From the NCBI GenBank assembly GCA_902728285.1, contig CACVBU010000635.1:186001-250000 (forward strand): a stretch of DNA of 64,000 bases, given 5' to 3'. Within the stretch, counting starts at the first letter, position 1; every line of letters starts with the position of its first letter. The translations under genes and the position numbers were made by a program. Positions 32,893 through 45,196 of this stretch are shown here, in pieces. The stretch is from Clytia hemisphaerica. Taxonomy: Eukaryota; Cnidaria; Hydrozoa; Leptothecata; Clytiidae. The notes under the pieces are model-generated. The model was not told the origin of the DNA and did not search any database. It was given only the letters and a program-made list of their open reading frames with translations.

Positions 32893-34880
32893 CTTGTGAT
32901 GCGTCCTTATCAAAAGTGATAAATTTACTTCGCGAAGCCATGTTGACTGTAATGTCACTGTCGAACTCGTCAAAGTTTGGCAAACGTTCATTTTTTGATG
33001 TCATCGCAAAGTCGTTGTCTTCACTATCCACGTTAAATTCACCCAATTCTTTACCTGAGTTTCAAAATCAAAAATTTCTTCAACCGATTTGCAATCGAGC
33101 TCATTTCACGTTAGCACAAACTATTTTAACTTAAGGACAGAAACTTTCGCAGGCAGAAACTTTCACGTTTTTCGCGATTTTGATCCTTTTTCGCGAAAGT
33201 TTCTGCCAGGTAAGAAATTAATCCTGAAAAACGCGAAAGTTTTTTTTCGCGAAAAGTAAACTTTCCTACTCAGTTTTGCACTGTTTGCTAAATTTTTGTG
33301 TGTTTTATGAGTTTTTGTTACCAAAAAAAGTAAATTTGATATGAATTCGCGAAAGTGAATGGCTAAAACCATATTTCGCAAAACTTAAATTCGCTAAATT
33401 TCGCGACTTTTTGATTTCGCGAAACTTTCTGCTCTTAAACTAGACGTCGCGGATTCTGTTTTATACACTAACGTCTATTCGACATTGCAATATTTTCGAA
33501 TATGTGAAGCCTAGGTTTTCAGGCTGACCTTTATAAACCTTAGAAAAATCTATATCTGCCATCTTTAATCAGATTTTTTTAAATCGTTGAACGGGAAGCC
33601 ATTGCAGTGTTTTAAAATGAACATCAAACAGCGTCACAAAATATAGCTTAAAGCTCCTTAAGTAAAAACAAATTTTTGTTCAAGTCCTTGATCTTACCCA
33701 ACCAATTGCCATTTTCTGCTTGAACACCAATCGTCAACTCATTTTCTTTTGATCGCGTCATGAGATTGAGAGTTGTCAATCCCAACCAAAAATCATCTTC
33801 GCTCTCCTTGAAACCTTAAAACAAGACAATATAGTATAGAACAATTGAAACTTGCTTCGAAACACGCGTCAAAAGTTTGACTCTGAAAGCGAAGTTAGTG
33901 TAACCCATTTTTCATTCCATGCAACTACATCATATATAGTCTAGATTTAGAACGCCATGATTTCAAGTTTCTACTTTGTTCGTAGATAACCAAGCCGCCT
34001 GGCCATAGACCCTGAAAGTGCCTAAAAGTCCTAAATAACTTGGCTTAGTGAAAAATGAACTATCTAGATATTTGCAAATTAATATCAAATTTTTCAGTGG
34101 TGGATAAATTTAGATAGACATTATCGTCTGTGTATTGCTGCCAAGTTTTTTTATGAAATTGATATTTGAGTGGATTTAATCTTTTCTGAAAAACTGTCCA
34201 TCCTTTTTCATCGTTGATTTTACATAATTGTCGAATCATCACTCCTGCAAGAAAAATGCGAGAATAATATTTCTGTTTCCTAAAAGTATAGAACCGTAAA
34301 TGAAATCATTTAAAATGCAATAGAATTTAATAGCGAATGATTGCTTAATTCTGTATAGATAGCAAAACATTAAACAAGTCTGACCTTCAACGTTGATTTC
34401 GTACCAGCCTTCTCCAGATTGTAAATAACTTCTGTCGTAAACTTCTTGGCATGATTTGAAATTGAAGCACCATTTCATACTGCCGTCTTCAAGGGGGTAT
34501 TCCCCTTTCTTTCTTGCCCCAGCCATCTCCCGCCATTCTAAACATCCTGTAAGGCCTTTGTACATCTTAGAGTAATATTGAACTCTCGGGATCAGCTCCA
34601 ATTTCTCCCCTTCCGCTTTTAAAACTTGATAATTTTTATTGTAAAAACGGCATTCGTAGATATCACGGCTCGGCTGCCATATTTGATCGTACGATTTACA
34701 CGATTCGTTAGTTCTACACATTTCCTGACAACATGTATCGTAATCCACTTCTAAATGATAGTCGGCCTCCCATGATGTTGGGCGGCCGAGCAATGCGATT
34801 ATTGAATAATGAGTGGCTTCAAGTATGAATAGATGAAGCGCCAAAGTGAACGAAAATAAAACAATAACAAATAAGTTCAT
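32893..34880 (-). pseudogene. PAN/apple + fibrinogen-related domain gene, copy A (probably broken)
   Basis: A secreted recognition-type protein (ficolin/techylectin-like). Exons: 34880-34385, 34244-34125, 33814-33698, 33054-32893; every junction is phase 1. Exon 1 (165 codons plus one base) has a signal peptide from Met MNLFVIVLFSFTLALHLFIL, a PAN-like module (residues 50-113: CCQEMC, CKSYDQIW, YECRFYN, GLTGC) and the start of the FReD (SCQEVYDRSYL, GEGWYEINVEG). Exon 2 gives GWTVFQKR and WQQYTD, exon 3 DDFWLGLTTLN, exon 4 the calcium-loop-like FITFDKDAS. These follow the fibrinogen C-terminal order. Oddities: the donor after exon 2 reads ATAATG where copy B has GTAATA, and no terminal exon is found downstream. 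Met at 34913 is an alternative start. Intron 3 contains a MITE. It could still be expressed if a cryptic donor is used. Confidence 0.75.
33131..33438. mobile_element. GCGAAA-type MITE inside an intron of copy A
   Basis: The ends TTAAGGACAGAAACTTTCGC and (complement) TTAAGAGCAGAAAGTTTCGC are inverted. The interior has repeated TTTCGCGAAAGT-like palindromes. It is related in style to 7958-8324 and 58872-59119. Confidence 0.75.
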
Positions 34881-35583
34881 TTTGCGAGGCTCACTCAATA
34901 CAATCTTGCTCAAGACTACTGCATATGAAGGAAAAGAACCTTACCCACTTATAATAAATAAGACATCGAGATCCAAAAATTCATACAGAGGACTTTGTAA
35001 TTGCGTTTTGAAAAAATATTACATTATATATTTATGATTGATTTCATAAAAAACAATTCATTAAACTGTCAGTTGCCTCTCCCCGGGATGTAATGCCAAA
35101 TGCCAAAAAAACGTCAACTTCTCTCTACAATATTCCATTCGATTTTCTCTATGGTCTTCTTAGTAGGGCTTCATAATCCTGTACCAAACCGAACACAGTA
35201 GTTAAAGGGGGGTAATCAGGGGAGGGTTTCAGGGGGTAAATTATTTTGACCAATTTGACGTCTTCATGTTGTGAAAGTCGTACATCTTTTGCATTATAGA
35301 TGATCTGTTTTTCGAATGAAGAAAAAACAGAGTTTCAGGGGGAATCGGATTCCAACTATTCAGTATTTCTTCCTGATATTTCACCAAACCCGTCTAAACA
35401 AGAACCGAATTCCCGCCACCAAAAATGTCTTTGAAATTCAAGAATTCAGTTGAAATTGACGCAAATTCTGCATATTGTTTTCCAATACTGAATTTCTGAC
35501 CGAATATTTTTTGCTTATAATTTTTCTCTACTAATGCACTGTTCCGACATTGGACTTTATTTCCGAAATTCCCGCCCCAGTTA

Positions 35584-35943
35584 TACGCTTTTTATATAAG
35601 AATGGTGTTTTTCCAATTCATCATGAATAGCCTTAACCTTTTCGAATAAATAATCCTGAAATATTCCTACGGTATTCTTAGATTTAGATCCGATCCAAGC
35701 CAAAAATCTAACGTGTAATACATACCTCAAGCAAAGATACTCAAAATATTCACTTTTGTTGAACCTCTTAGCATTCCTGGGTAATAGTTGGCAATTTAAT
35801 GGTGAAATACTCTAAAAAGGACATTCTTAGGTTCAGTCTCAAAACTCCATGGATGGTGGTATTCTTAGGATATTCTTAATTTTTCAGTCAATTTCATCAT
35901 GAAAATTCTTATAAAAGTATATTCTTATAAAAAAAAGCGTGTA
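35584..35943. mobile_element. TACACGC-family MITE, longer copy
   Basis: Begins TACGCTTTTTATATAAGAAT and ends AAAAAAAGCGTGTA. It shares AACTCCATGGATGGTGGTAT and CATCATGAAAATTCTTATAA-like blocks with 16226-16455 but has extra internal sequence. Confidence 0.75.
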
Positions 35944-36921
35944 GATGGTTTGAGATCTTTGAGCCACAGAAACCCTTTATGATCCTGAGTAAAACCTCAA
36001 CATATTGTGAGGTGACAATTTGAAATTTCAAATATGGGTTCTTTAATTATTGTTTTCTTGCTAAAAGAACTTGAATTGATCAACCATAGCGAAAAATTGT
36101 GGGGATATGAAAGTTTAAAGAAATTTATATTGTCACCTTATTCTCGTACGATTAAAATGATCTAATATACATGTTTTTTTATTAGCATACAAAAATCCAA
36201 AGACTGGCTCGGAGTAGCCAGTGCCTTCCCACAAACCAAATTTTTTCTTTGTTAAATCGCGATAAAAAAGCGGTTTTCGTCTAACAGGCTAGGCTCGGAG
36301 ATGCTTAGCTATAGAGATTGACAAGGCTGAAAAATTCTTGTATCCAAAGCGAAATTTCAGGGAAATTCCAAAACTCTGTAAAATACAAGCCAGAAAAAGC
36401 GAAAAGCAGGAAAATAGTTGCCATATCTGAGCCTAGAAATGCTTATGAGTGCAATGCTTTAATTAAAAAAAAAAGTGAAATCCTTCAATTAAAAAAAAAG
36501 CATGTGTAACTTTAAAAAGTTATTGTGCAAATTAAGATATGTTCCATTTAAAAATAATTTTTGTGTACTCTGGTGAAGTATTCTTAGCAAATTCTTAAGA
36601 TTATTTTGCTGAAAAACATTTTACTACTACAATTATGGCCAGAATATGTTGGTATTTCAATTGAAGGGGAGGGAAATTTTTCCCATTATGACCATTTTTA
36701 GCAATTTTTAACCTAATTTGAAGGGATTTAATTTTTGTTCCAAAAGATATAGAAAATGTGAAGCATATTTTGAAATCAGCGAAGTTCAAAGTTTTAGAAA
36801 AATTAAATTTTTAGTGAATAGAAAAAATCTTTATTTTAACATCTTCATTTTCGAAATTTTCAAAAGATTTTGAGGTCTTAAAGTCATCCGCTTAAGATTA
36901 TCCTTTCAACGAGGTATTACC

Positions 36922-37352
36922 CAGAGAGGAGGGGGGCACTCAAATGGTCCGACCTACGGCATGTGCCGCCCTCATGGGTGGGTTTTTCGAGACCCTCGAA
37001 ATGCAATGTAAGAGGGTGTACTTTTGATAGAGTGCACTACAAGGGCGTTTTTTAGCTGGATACACTGCAAGGGTGTGTTTGCAGACCGCTTAATGTATCT
37101 TTATAGTTTTGATTCACACCAATGATGATTTGTTCTGCACATTGTGTCGTCATCTCTGGCTCATTTTCAGGTGGCTTCAGCAAAATAAGATATGAAATGA
37201 AACTGCACTGTAAGAGTCAGAAACTTTCGGTAAAATGCACTGTAAGGTTACCTTTTCACTGCTCAACAGCTGCACTGTAAGGGTCCGATTATGAAAGATA
37301 ACTTTTTGGCGGCACATGCCGTCGTTTAGAAATCGAGTGCTCCCCACCGGGC
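36922..37352. mobile_element. MITE with GGCACTC/GAGTGC ends and CACTGTAAGGG repeats
   Basis: The ends contain GGGGGGCACTCAAATGG and (complement) GTGGGGAGCACTCGAT. Just inside are matching CGGCATGTGCCGCC blocks at 36957-36971 and in inverted orientation at 37312-37325. The interior repeats GCACTGTAAGGGT-like phrases. Non-coding. Confidence 0.75.
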
Positions 37353-37490
37353 TTTTAATTATACTTTTTTTACTTCAAGAGCAATGCATAAAAACGTGCA
37401 AACTGCCATTTTTGGAAGAAAATTTATAATATAATTAAAATTGGTTCGGCATAAGACCAAGTCTATTTTAAGTTACTCAAACAACCCATT

Positions 37491-37771
37491 GGGCTTTTCC
37501 AGAAAAAAATCGTATACCCCCTGTTGAGGAGGTCCATCATTTTGTGGCTGGAAATGCTGCACCCCCTGGAATTCCAGGCAATTTCAGGCTTAAACCCCTC
37601 TGGAATTGTGAATTTTAGTAGGATTTAAAAGGCTACCCCCATGGAATTCCAGTTATTTTGACAGACTTTTGTATCTCCCTATGGAATTCCGCCACATATC
37701 AAACCTTACTCCTTTGGAACGGAAATGGACCTCCTCAACAGGGGGAATACGGTTTTTTTCTGGAAAAGCCC
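37491..37771. mobile_element. 281-bp MITE with ~45-bp inverted ends next to the terminal exon of copy B
   Basis: GGGCTTTTCCAGAAAAAAAT at 37491 is inverted at 37771 (complement GGGCTTTTCCAGAAAAAAAC). The arms continue through CCCCCTGTTGAGGAGGTCCA. The interior is a series of GGAATTCC palindromes. ATT occurs just outside both ends. It lies 22 bp beyond the stop codon of the PAN-FReD copy B. Confidence 0.85.
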
Positions 37772-38420
37772 ATTTTGTGTAGATCAATTCAGATTAGGTC
37801 GTCGGCGTCGGTGGATCCTTTTCTCTAAACATCATAAAAGAACCTTCGAAAGAGTATCCTTTACCGTTCGAGTTCGCTTGTCTGGGTCGTTTCGCATTAG
37901 CGTAAAACATCCAAGCCATACTCTTACACCGACTGTTCGTTTTCATCCACCCTGCAGCAAATATTTGATTCGACATACATTCATCTATAATAAACAATTA
38001 TATTATACGCATAAATCAGTATTATCTTAGTGTTTTAATTTTGGCCTGTGATTAATTTGGCGGATTTCACAGATTAGCAAAATCCCCCAAACTAAAATAT
38101 ACCAAACAGAGCTTCTTAAAATTTCTCAACCACCATATCAAATGTCCGGTCAAAACTAGCATAATCTATTTAAATCAATGAATCTATTAAAGTTTTTTTA
38201 GGTCTACGTTCACGTAATGCTACTTCGCTAGGCTTTGAATATTTGTATCCGCCCACCAAATTGAATCCCCACCGCAATTTACAAAATCCACCAACGATCG
38301 TGAATGCTATCAGGATCTTAAAAAAAGCGTACTAAGGGACTGGATTCGAGTTTGGCTCGAAATTCTAAGAAATTAAAGAAAAATCACGATTATAGAAGAT
38401 CGAATTAACACGGTACATTA

Positions 38421-38781
38421 GGCGAGACCAATTTAATTTGTTGTTCTACGCGCCCGACCGACCCTATTTTTGCTAAAATCAAAAAAATAATGATATCGAA
38501 TTTCCACTACAATATATTTTACAATTAAACTTGAATAAAGCTGAAAATGAATTCAAGATATTGAAAAATTATAAAAAGCATTCTCATACACTAAAATTTT
38601 ATTATGATCTTCACCGAAGATAAAAAACAAAGTGAATTTTTGATCAAGATACTTTTTGGAAAATTTTCTCGGTACCTTACCAACCCTGATAAATGAAAAA
38701 TTTATTCTTATTTTGCCGACCGACCAACCCATATTTTTCTAACGATCAGTCCGTAGAACAACAAGTTAAATCGGTCTCGCC
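38421..38781. mobile_element. MITE with GGCGAGACC ends and TTA duplication
   Basis: GGCGAGACCAATTTAATTTG and (complement) GGCGAGACCGATTTAACTTG are inverted. TTA flanks both ends (38418-38420, 38782-38784). It lies in the last intron of copy B. Confidence 0.8.
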
Positions 38782-38872
38782 TTAGCTTTGTTTTCAGAAT
38801 CAGTGAAGTGCGCAGTGGATTTCAACAAGCTATGTAGAACCTGCGGTCAACTGTCGAATTTGAATCCTTCTA

Positions 38873-39147
38873 TAATTGGAATTAAAATATTGACCCCCTC
38901 AGCCGGAAAGTAGTATAAGATACTCTCTGTAATTCGAATCTTTCTATAATTGGAAAAAACTGACGATTGGAAACATGTAAACATGCAAATTTGGTTATTT
39001 TTCTTTTCTTGATATTATGCTCCTTCGGTAGAGCACTCTTTGAAGATACATTTAACTTTTTACATATATAATTGGAATTAAAATATTGACCCCCTCGGCA
39101 GGAAAGTAGTATAAAATACTCTCTGTAATTCGAATTTTTATCTAATT
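38873..39147. repeat. ~78-bp direct repeat, two copies 196 bp apart
   Basis: ATAATTGGAATTAAAATATT…GACCCCCTC…GGAAAGTAGTATAA…CTCTCTGTAATTCGAAT occurs at 38873-38951 and 39069-39147. This may be a MITE duplication or solo ends. Confidence 0.75.
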
Positions 39148-39519
39148 CGTATTCTTGGTCCCTGTAAGATCAAATTGAAGAGATCCAGCTACTCTGTTCT
39201 TACTTATCGATGCGTTGTTATCGAAGGTGACAAATTTGCCTCGATCACCCATCTTTATCAAAAACTCTTTATCGAATTCTTGCAAGTTTGGCGCCCGTTC
39301 GTTTCCAGCTGTCAACGTAAAACTGAATTCTTCCTTCGCCACGTTGAATATACCACATTCTTTGCCTGAAAGTCCATAAAATTCGAGACTTGTCGTATTT
39401 GTGCATTTGTAGCAGTTTTAACTGAATTTTTACTCTCAAAAAGTACGTACTTGAACTACAGCGAGGTGATCATTCTTTGATAAGTTAGTTAACTATACTC
39501 GACATATGTTTTATGTTGA

Positions 39520-39785
39520 CTGTGTCCCATCCCTTCTACTTTATCCCCTCCTATATCATCGTGTCCCCTTCCCTCTGACCGTGTCCCCTCCTCTCTCGCC
39601 GTGTCCCCTCCCCTCTTACAGTGTCCCCTCCCCTCTCACCGTGCCCCTCCCCTCTCACAGTGTACCCTACCCTCTCACCGTGTCCCCTTCCCTCTCACTG
39701 TGCCCTCTCACTGTGCCCCCTCCCCTCGCACAGTGTACCCTCCCCTCTCACAGTGTCTCCTTCCCTCTAACTGTGTCGGCGTTAG
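39520..39785. repeat. C-rich minisatellite (~18-20-bp unit)
   Basis: Irregular copies of GTGTCCCCTCCCCTCTCACC. The minus strand carries runs GGGGAGGGG that could form G-quadruplexes. It lies in an intron of copy B. Confidence 0.85.
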
Positions 39786-40256
39786 AATAACGTAAGATCA
39801 TGAAGTATAATTTTAAGCGGACAAATGTCCGGATTTTTATTGCCGCTAAGAAAGCTCACCAATCACCATTTTCTTGCAGAGCACCAATCGTCAACTCATT
39901 TTCTTTTGATCGCGTCATGAGGTTGAGAGTTGTCAATCCCAGCCAAAAATCCTCATCGCTCTCCTTGAAACCTTAAAACAAGACAATAGAGTAGAGAACA
40001 ATTGAAATTGTGTTTGAAGCATCGCAAATAGAATTTAGCAAGTTAACCTTGGTCAAATCAGTTTAATATGTTGGATTCGTGTTTACAATAAAGCTCATAT
40101 ATGCAACAAGAAGTAGGATTTCGAATTTAAATCTTTTTTCGACACCAGATAATCTGGTTCGTGCGACTTTTGAAGTACGAGGTTAGACACCAGTCCTTCA
40201 CTTTCACTCGTTGTTGTTCCGATTCGCACCCCTGTCTTATTGGCTGTTTCCTAGTA

Positions 40257-40577
40257 CAATCTCGGCCAAAATATATTATTGGGAATTTTGGCTAATTCCT
40301 TGTTTTCAGCAATTTAAAGTTCGGGCGAAGTCGAAGTCGTTTTTGGGCAAATTGATAAATTTATTCGAATATTTCAATTCGGGAGGCGTTTATAGACTTC
40401 CAGGCTATATTCTGAGCCCTATTGAACCATTCTTGGACTTTTAGTCTTGATCTTAGCGTTAAAACTCAGAGTTAAAACTCCACCCGTCCAAGCTAATTTA
40501 GAGCGCTTCCAAATCGTTTGTGGTTGTAAGATTTCGTGGGAATTTCCCTTTTTTCTCAAATATTTTTACCATGATTG
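40257..40577. mobile_element. CAATCATGG-family MITE, copy 3, TA duplication
   Basis: It starts CAATCTCGGCCAAAATATAT, ends ACCATGATTG, and has TA on both sides. It contains GCGTTAAAACTCAGAGTTAA as in copies 1 and 2. Confidence 0.75.
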
Positions 40578-41461
40578 TAGGTATCTATGTAGGTGGTCCC
40601 ACCGGGTTTGTATACTGTACTAAAATCGATGAAGTCATGGTGGAAAATGTTATAACATTGACCTTTAGAAACCCAGCTGACACAGAACGATGTATTAATA
40701 AGGTCCATCTGACCAGGTTCATACAACGTTAGATGAACGTTGGGACACGCTATGTACCGGCTTAAAAGCTTCCTTCTCTTTTTTGCCCCCGCAACGAGCG
40801 TAGCGAGTGAGGAGGCCTTCATAGCTTCACGCAAGGATATTGGACAGGAATCTCGAATCTTTGCGCGCGCGTTTGTTCGTATTGTATGTTCCGGCCAATT
40901 AAGTGTTCCGCAAAAATATGGCGGTAAATTATACAGCGGTAAATGTTATACACATTTTCATATTACGTTATATGCTATTACCATTATTATATATTGCATT
41001 TCATTAGTTTTGATTTAGGATTGAAAAGTTGAAGCGAGTGTTATAAATGCAAATTATAGAAAAAGTATATAATTACACCATAACAAGGATTACAATATTA
41101 CTTTTGCAAATCAAAACAAACAAAATGGCAGACTGGTTATGATGATGAGCTGATTCGATTCATTGAATGGAAAAAGTGTTTTGTATGTCTAATTTTGTTT
41201 CTTGTCTTTAAAACTGAATAATAACTACTGTAATTTAGTCAGAATTTCATTTCAGCAATGATTTCAATTCTTTTTCGGGAATCTTTAAAGAAATTTGCTC
41301 AAGTTTTCAAATGTACATTTTGTTGATATTTTTGTTCAAACTTATCAAACTGTAATTTATATTGTCTGTTATTTTATTAATAACTACCTTTATTGTTTAT
41401 AGAGCTTCTTAAGCTTTAAAGACCATTATATGGTCGTAACTCGGGAATATCTTTCTTAACT

Positions 41462-42154
41462 CGGTAAAACAAGATACCGGCAAAGTACAAAAAAGTAGAA
41501 TGTAGCATATGAATCCAAAATTGAATGTGAATCGATGTAAACAAACTTTTTTTTTGGTCTTCAAAATAGATTTACCTCACTTAGAGTGTTTTCACTGTTT
41601 GTTCAGTGTGGTAAATCTATTTGGAAAACCTGAAAAAAGTTTGTATAGGCGCATACATTCAACTTTTTCAGATGTGATAGCCTACGTAATAACTTGCGCT
41701 CCAGTAGTTTGGTGAAATAGCTCCAATTCTGGCTTTCCAAGTTAGGAGGGACCTTCCCGAAGGCATTTAACGGTGGTTAGACTAGGCACACAGACAGTCA
41801 TACAGAAACGGTAAAACAAGATACCGGCAAAGTACAAAAAAGTAGAATGTAGCATATGAATCCAAAATTGAATGTGAATCGATGTAAACAAACTTTTTTT
41901 TGGTCTTCAAAATAGATTTACCTCACTTAGAGTGTTTTCACTGTTTGTTCAGTGTGGTAAATCTATTTGGAAAACCTGAAAAAAGTTTGTATAGGCGCAT
42001 ACATTCAACTTTTTCAGTTGTGATAGCCTACGTAATAACTTGCGCTCAGTAGTTTGGTGAAATAGCTCCAATTCTGGCTTTCCAAGTTAGGAGGGACCTT
42101 CCCGAAGGCATTTAACGGTGGTTAGACTAGGCACACAGACAGTCATACAGAAAC
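41462..42154. repeat. Near-identical tandem duplication of ~347 bp
   Basis: 41462-41808 is repeated at 41809-42154 with only a few single-base differences. Each unit carries an internal hairpin, ACAAACTTTTTTTTGGTCTT with its complement ending AAAAAAGTTTGT. The high identity implies a recent event or an assembly artefact. Confidence 0.9.
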
Positions 42155-42565
42155 ACCATAAAGTGAAAGTATATAGCTATAAACTCAAAAAGTCTAGCTT
42201 CCTGAAGGCACGTCTCTTCATTGTCTGCGCTGCGATCATCTTAATGGATTAAATCAGCTTTTAGTTTGGAAAAAAAATTGCATCATGAAAAAGTACTATG
42301 CACTTTAAAAAAAATTAGGCGCATTTCAACTTTTCTCGACTGTACGTCTGAATGGACCACAATGGCATATCTTTATTTTTCTTTTGACCAACAACATAAA
42401 AGATTTTGCTTGAGAAGTACAATCAAAGCGTAGGCGAGTGGAGTCCGGGCCTTAGCTAGGATTGGTTTCTATTTCGCCCTATTTAAGATGGCGCAGAACT
42501 TTTTGATAAATTTTATCCGCAGTATCCTCTTGACTATTGTTTATTAGGCAAAGTAGCAATAGAGA

Positions 42566-42622
42566 ATCAATCAATCAATCAATCAGTAATTAAATCAATC
42601 AATAATCAAATCAATTAATTAT
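42566..42622. repeat. (AATC)n simple repeat
   Basis: AATCAATCAATCAATCAATC followed by imperfect units. Confidence 0.85.
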
Positions 42623-42785
42623 TCCTGATTATTTTTTATGTTTCAATCTTTAAAGCATTAAAAGCTTTATCTCGTCAACCTGTTTCGACAAGCTCGTTTC
42701 TTGAACCCATCCTACATTTAAAATCTATTCCATGTAAATTGGAAGTTTGTTTTGCTACCATGTACAAACCACTCTCAAGGAAGAT

Positions 42786-43047
42786 ACTCTCGGGTATCTA
42801 ATAAACGTACATGTACGTTTATTAATTTTAACAAAAATTTTCCTCAATTTCAAGTGCCTACTTTTGTTTCTAATGATAAATATCCATCTTTGACTTTTGA
42901 GGTTTATTCTACTCGTCAAAAGAAAGCAAATTACCCAATATTTACCCCCTAACCTCATTAAAAAGATCCTTCAATTAGGTTTGCATGCCTCCATTTTCGA
43001 CCCTGTACGTTTATTCGCTACTGTACGTTTATTAGGTACTCGAGTAG
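42786..43047. mobile_element. MITE with AATAAACGTACA repeats
   Basis: TCTCGGGTATCTAATAAACG and (complement) CTCGAGTACCTAATAAACG form the ends. A perfect palindrome, AATAAACGTACATGTACGTT plus ATT, lies just inside the left end, and another TGTACGTTTATT sits near the right end. Confidence 0.7.
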
Positions 43048-44031
43048 TCTAATTACTCTGATATGGTTTCCACATGATATCAAAAATGAATGCCAATTTG
43101 GGTCAAGATGAACATTTTACAAGAGTTTTTGTCATTGGATTGGTCGTTAACTATTCCAACAAAAACTTTTATTATATTTTTCTAAAAAACGCGTCATCTC
43201 TATTGTTTTGAATAACCAATTGTGTGAGCATCTTATAAAAACTTCAAAGCAACTGGCCAATTTAAGTGGAATAAACTTTAGCTTGCAAAACATAAGAGTC
43301 ATTTCTTTTTAATTAGATTTTTTCATGTCTTCGTCGAAACCTTAATTATAACTAGGCCATCGTTTTTATTTATTTAGATGGAGTGTTATTGTTATTATTT
43401 TCAGGAAAAAAGAAAATCTTTTATTTCTTCGTTTAACCAAACGTGTAGTTACTTACTATTTTTTTGTCCCCATGCATTTCTTATAATCTTGCAATTGACA
43501 TTGTTATGATTATACAATTTATTATAGAATTCTTTAAATATTATATTGCTGCGGTGGCATGTTAGTGTAAGCTATGTACTAGTTTAGAATGAAGAAAACA
43601 TTAGCCCCAATGCTGATTTCAGGGGTACAAATTCACTCTAATATTAAAAGAAAGTTTGTTTCTACGTTATATTCACGCTAATCAATACACTTGGCTTTCT
43701 AATTCGAATTTTCGAATTCGCCGGCCTAGACTAGTAAACGACGCCGTCATATTTCGCTACAGTTTACGCTTACAATGAGCTCTTCACTTCGTTCGCTGAA
43801 TACAATGGCTTTCCAAACCACTCTCTGACGGCAATTTCTATTTTTTTATAAGAACTCTTTATAAGCAATATTCCCGTGTTTCTGTGTCCAAGGAAAGACA
43901 GACGCTTGCTAGTCCATCGCCGGCCTAGAATCTAGAAATCACCGGAGTTGTCAATCAAAAACAAATCAAAACCGTCGTAAATCTAATCCAAACTTGCACA
44001 GCACAGATTATAAATAAATAAAAGATATTAC
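43048..44031. other. Intronic sequence of copy B, no further feature
   Basis: AT-rich. CGCCGGCCTAGA occurs twice in direct orientation (about 43719 and 43919). Nothing else is supported. Confidence 0.4.
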
Positions 44032-44303
44032 CGTCTGTGTATTGCTGCCAATTTTTTTCGTGAAATTGATATTTGAGCGGATTTAATCTTTTCTGAAAAA
44101 CTGTCCATCCTTTTCCATCGTAGATTTTGCATAATTGTCGAATCATCACTCCTGCAAGAGAAATACAGATATATGAGCCTGCAGTTGTGACGTAATCTAC
44201 GCCATTTTGGACTTAATAGATCTAGGAACTGACGTTTATCACTTCGTAGTACACTCTGTGCGCATTGTCTGTTTCATAAAAAAATTCCCGTAAGGAGACC
44301 TCT

Positions 44304-44604
44304 GCGATGAAGTATGATTTATAAATAGCAACACTTCTCTTGTCGTCTCCCCTCTCTCACCAAAACTTCATCGCAGCGGTCGATTTGAAAAATGGGAAAA
44401 GACATAATGACAACAGATCCTCTACGGCAATGAATTTTGAAATAGACGATATCGGCTTTCCGAATTCTCCCCGAATGATTACCAATGATGCATTACGCGG
44501 AAAGTCAATATCGTCCGTGAATTTCTTTCCGCAATGCATCATGGGTAATCATTCGGGGAGAATTTGGAAAGCCGACATCGTCTATTAGCCGTAGATACTG
44601 GGTC
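44304..44604. repeat. Large palindrome in the first intron of copy B
   Basis: Arms at about 44444-44504 and 44524-44583 (CGGCTTTCCGAATTCTCCCC and its near complement) surround a ~20-bp loop. CTACGGC and its complement extend the arms outward. A second small inverted pair, CTGCGATGAAGT / ACTTCATCGCAG, lies just upstream (44308-44374). Confidence 0.85.
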
Positions 44605-45196
44605 TGTGTACAGACAAAGATCTAGGGGACCCGAAGAAAAGAGCCATCATGCTTAGCTCTCAGTTACTAACCGACTGGGGAGTTTCAACTCTTGTATGAG
44701 GTTCCGAGTGGAGTTCCTGATCACGTCAAAATAAGTCTAAGTCACCCTTTGAGGCCTCTTCAAAATATTTCAAGTGGAATGCTCATCGCTTGAGTTTCCC
44801 GGCCACAAGAATAGAATAAATAGAAAGAAAAGAGTCTATAACCTTACCTTCAACGTTGATTTCGTACCAGCCTTCTCCAGATTTCAAATAACTTCTGTCA
44901 TAAACTTCTTGGCATGATTTTAAATTGAAACACCATTTCATACTGCCGTCTTCAAGGGGGTATTCCCCTTTCTTTCTTGCCCCAGCCCACTTCCATCATG
45001 GTAGACAACCGGTAAGGCCTTTATACATCTTAGAGTAATATTGCACTCTCGGGATCAGCTCCAATTTCTCGCCTTCCGCTTTTAAGACTTGATAATTTTT
45101 ACTGTAAAAACGGCATTCGTAGATATCACGACTCGGCTGCCATATTTGATCGTACAATTTACACGACTTGTTAGCTCTACACATTTCCTGACAACA

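Larger units (their letters stand above)
34881..37490. other. Region between PAN-FReD copies; MITEs only
   Basis: This is upstream of copy A and contains the two MITEs listed separately (35584-35943, 36922-37352). No core promoter can be assigned, and no further gene is seen. Confidence 0.4.
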
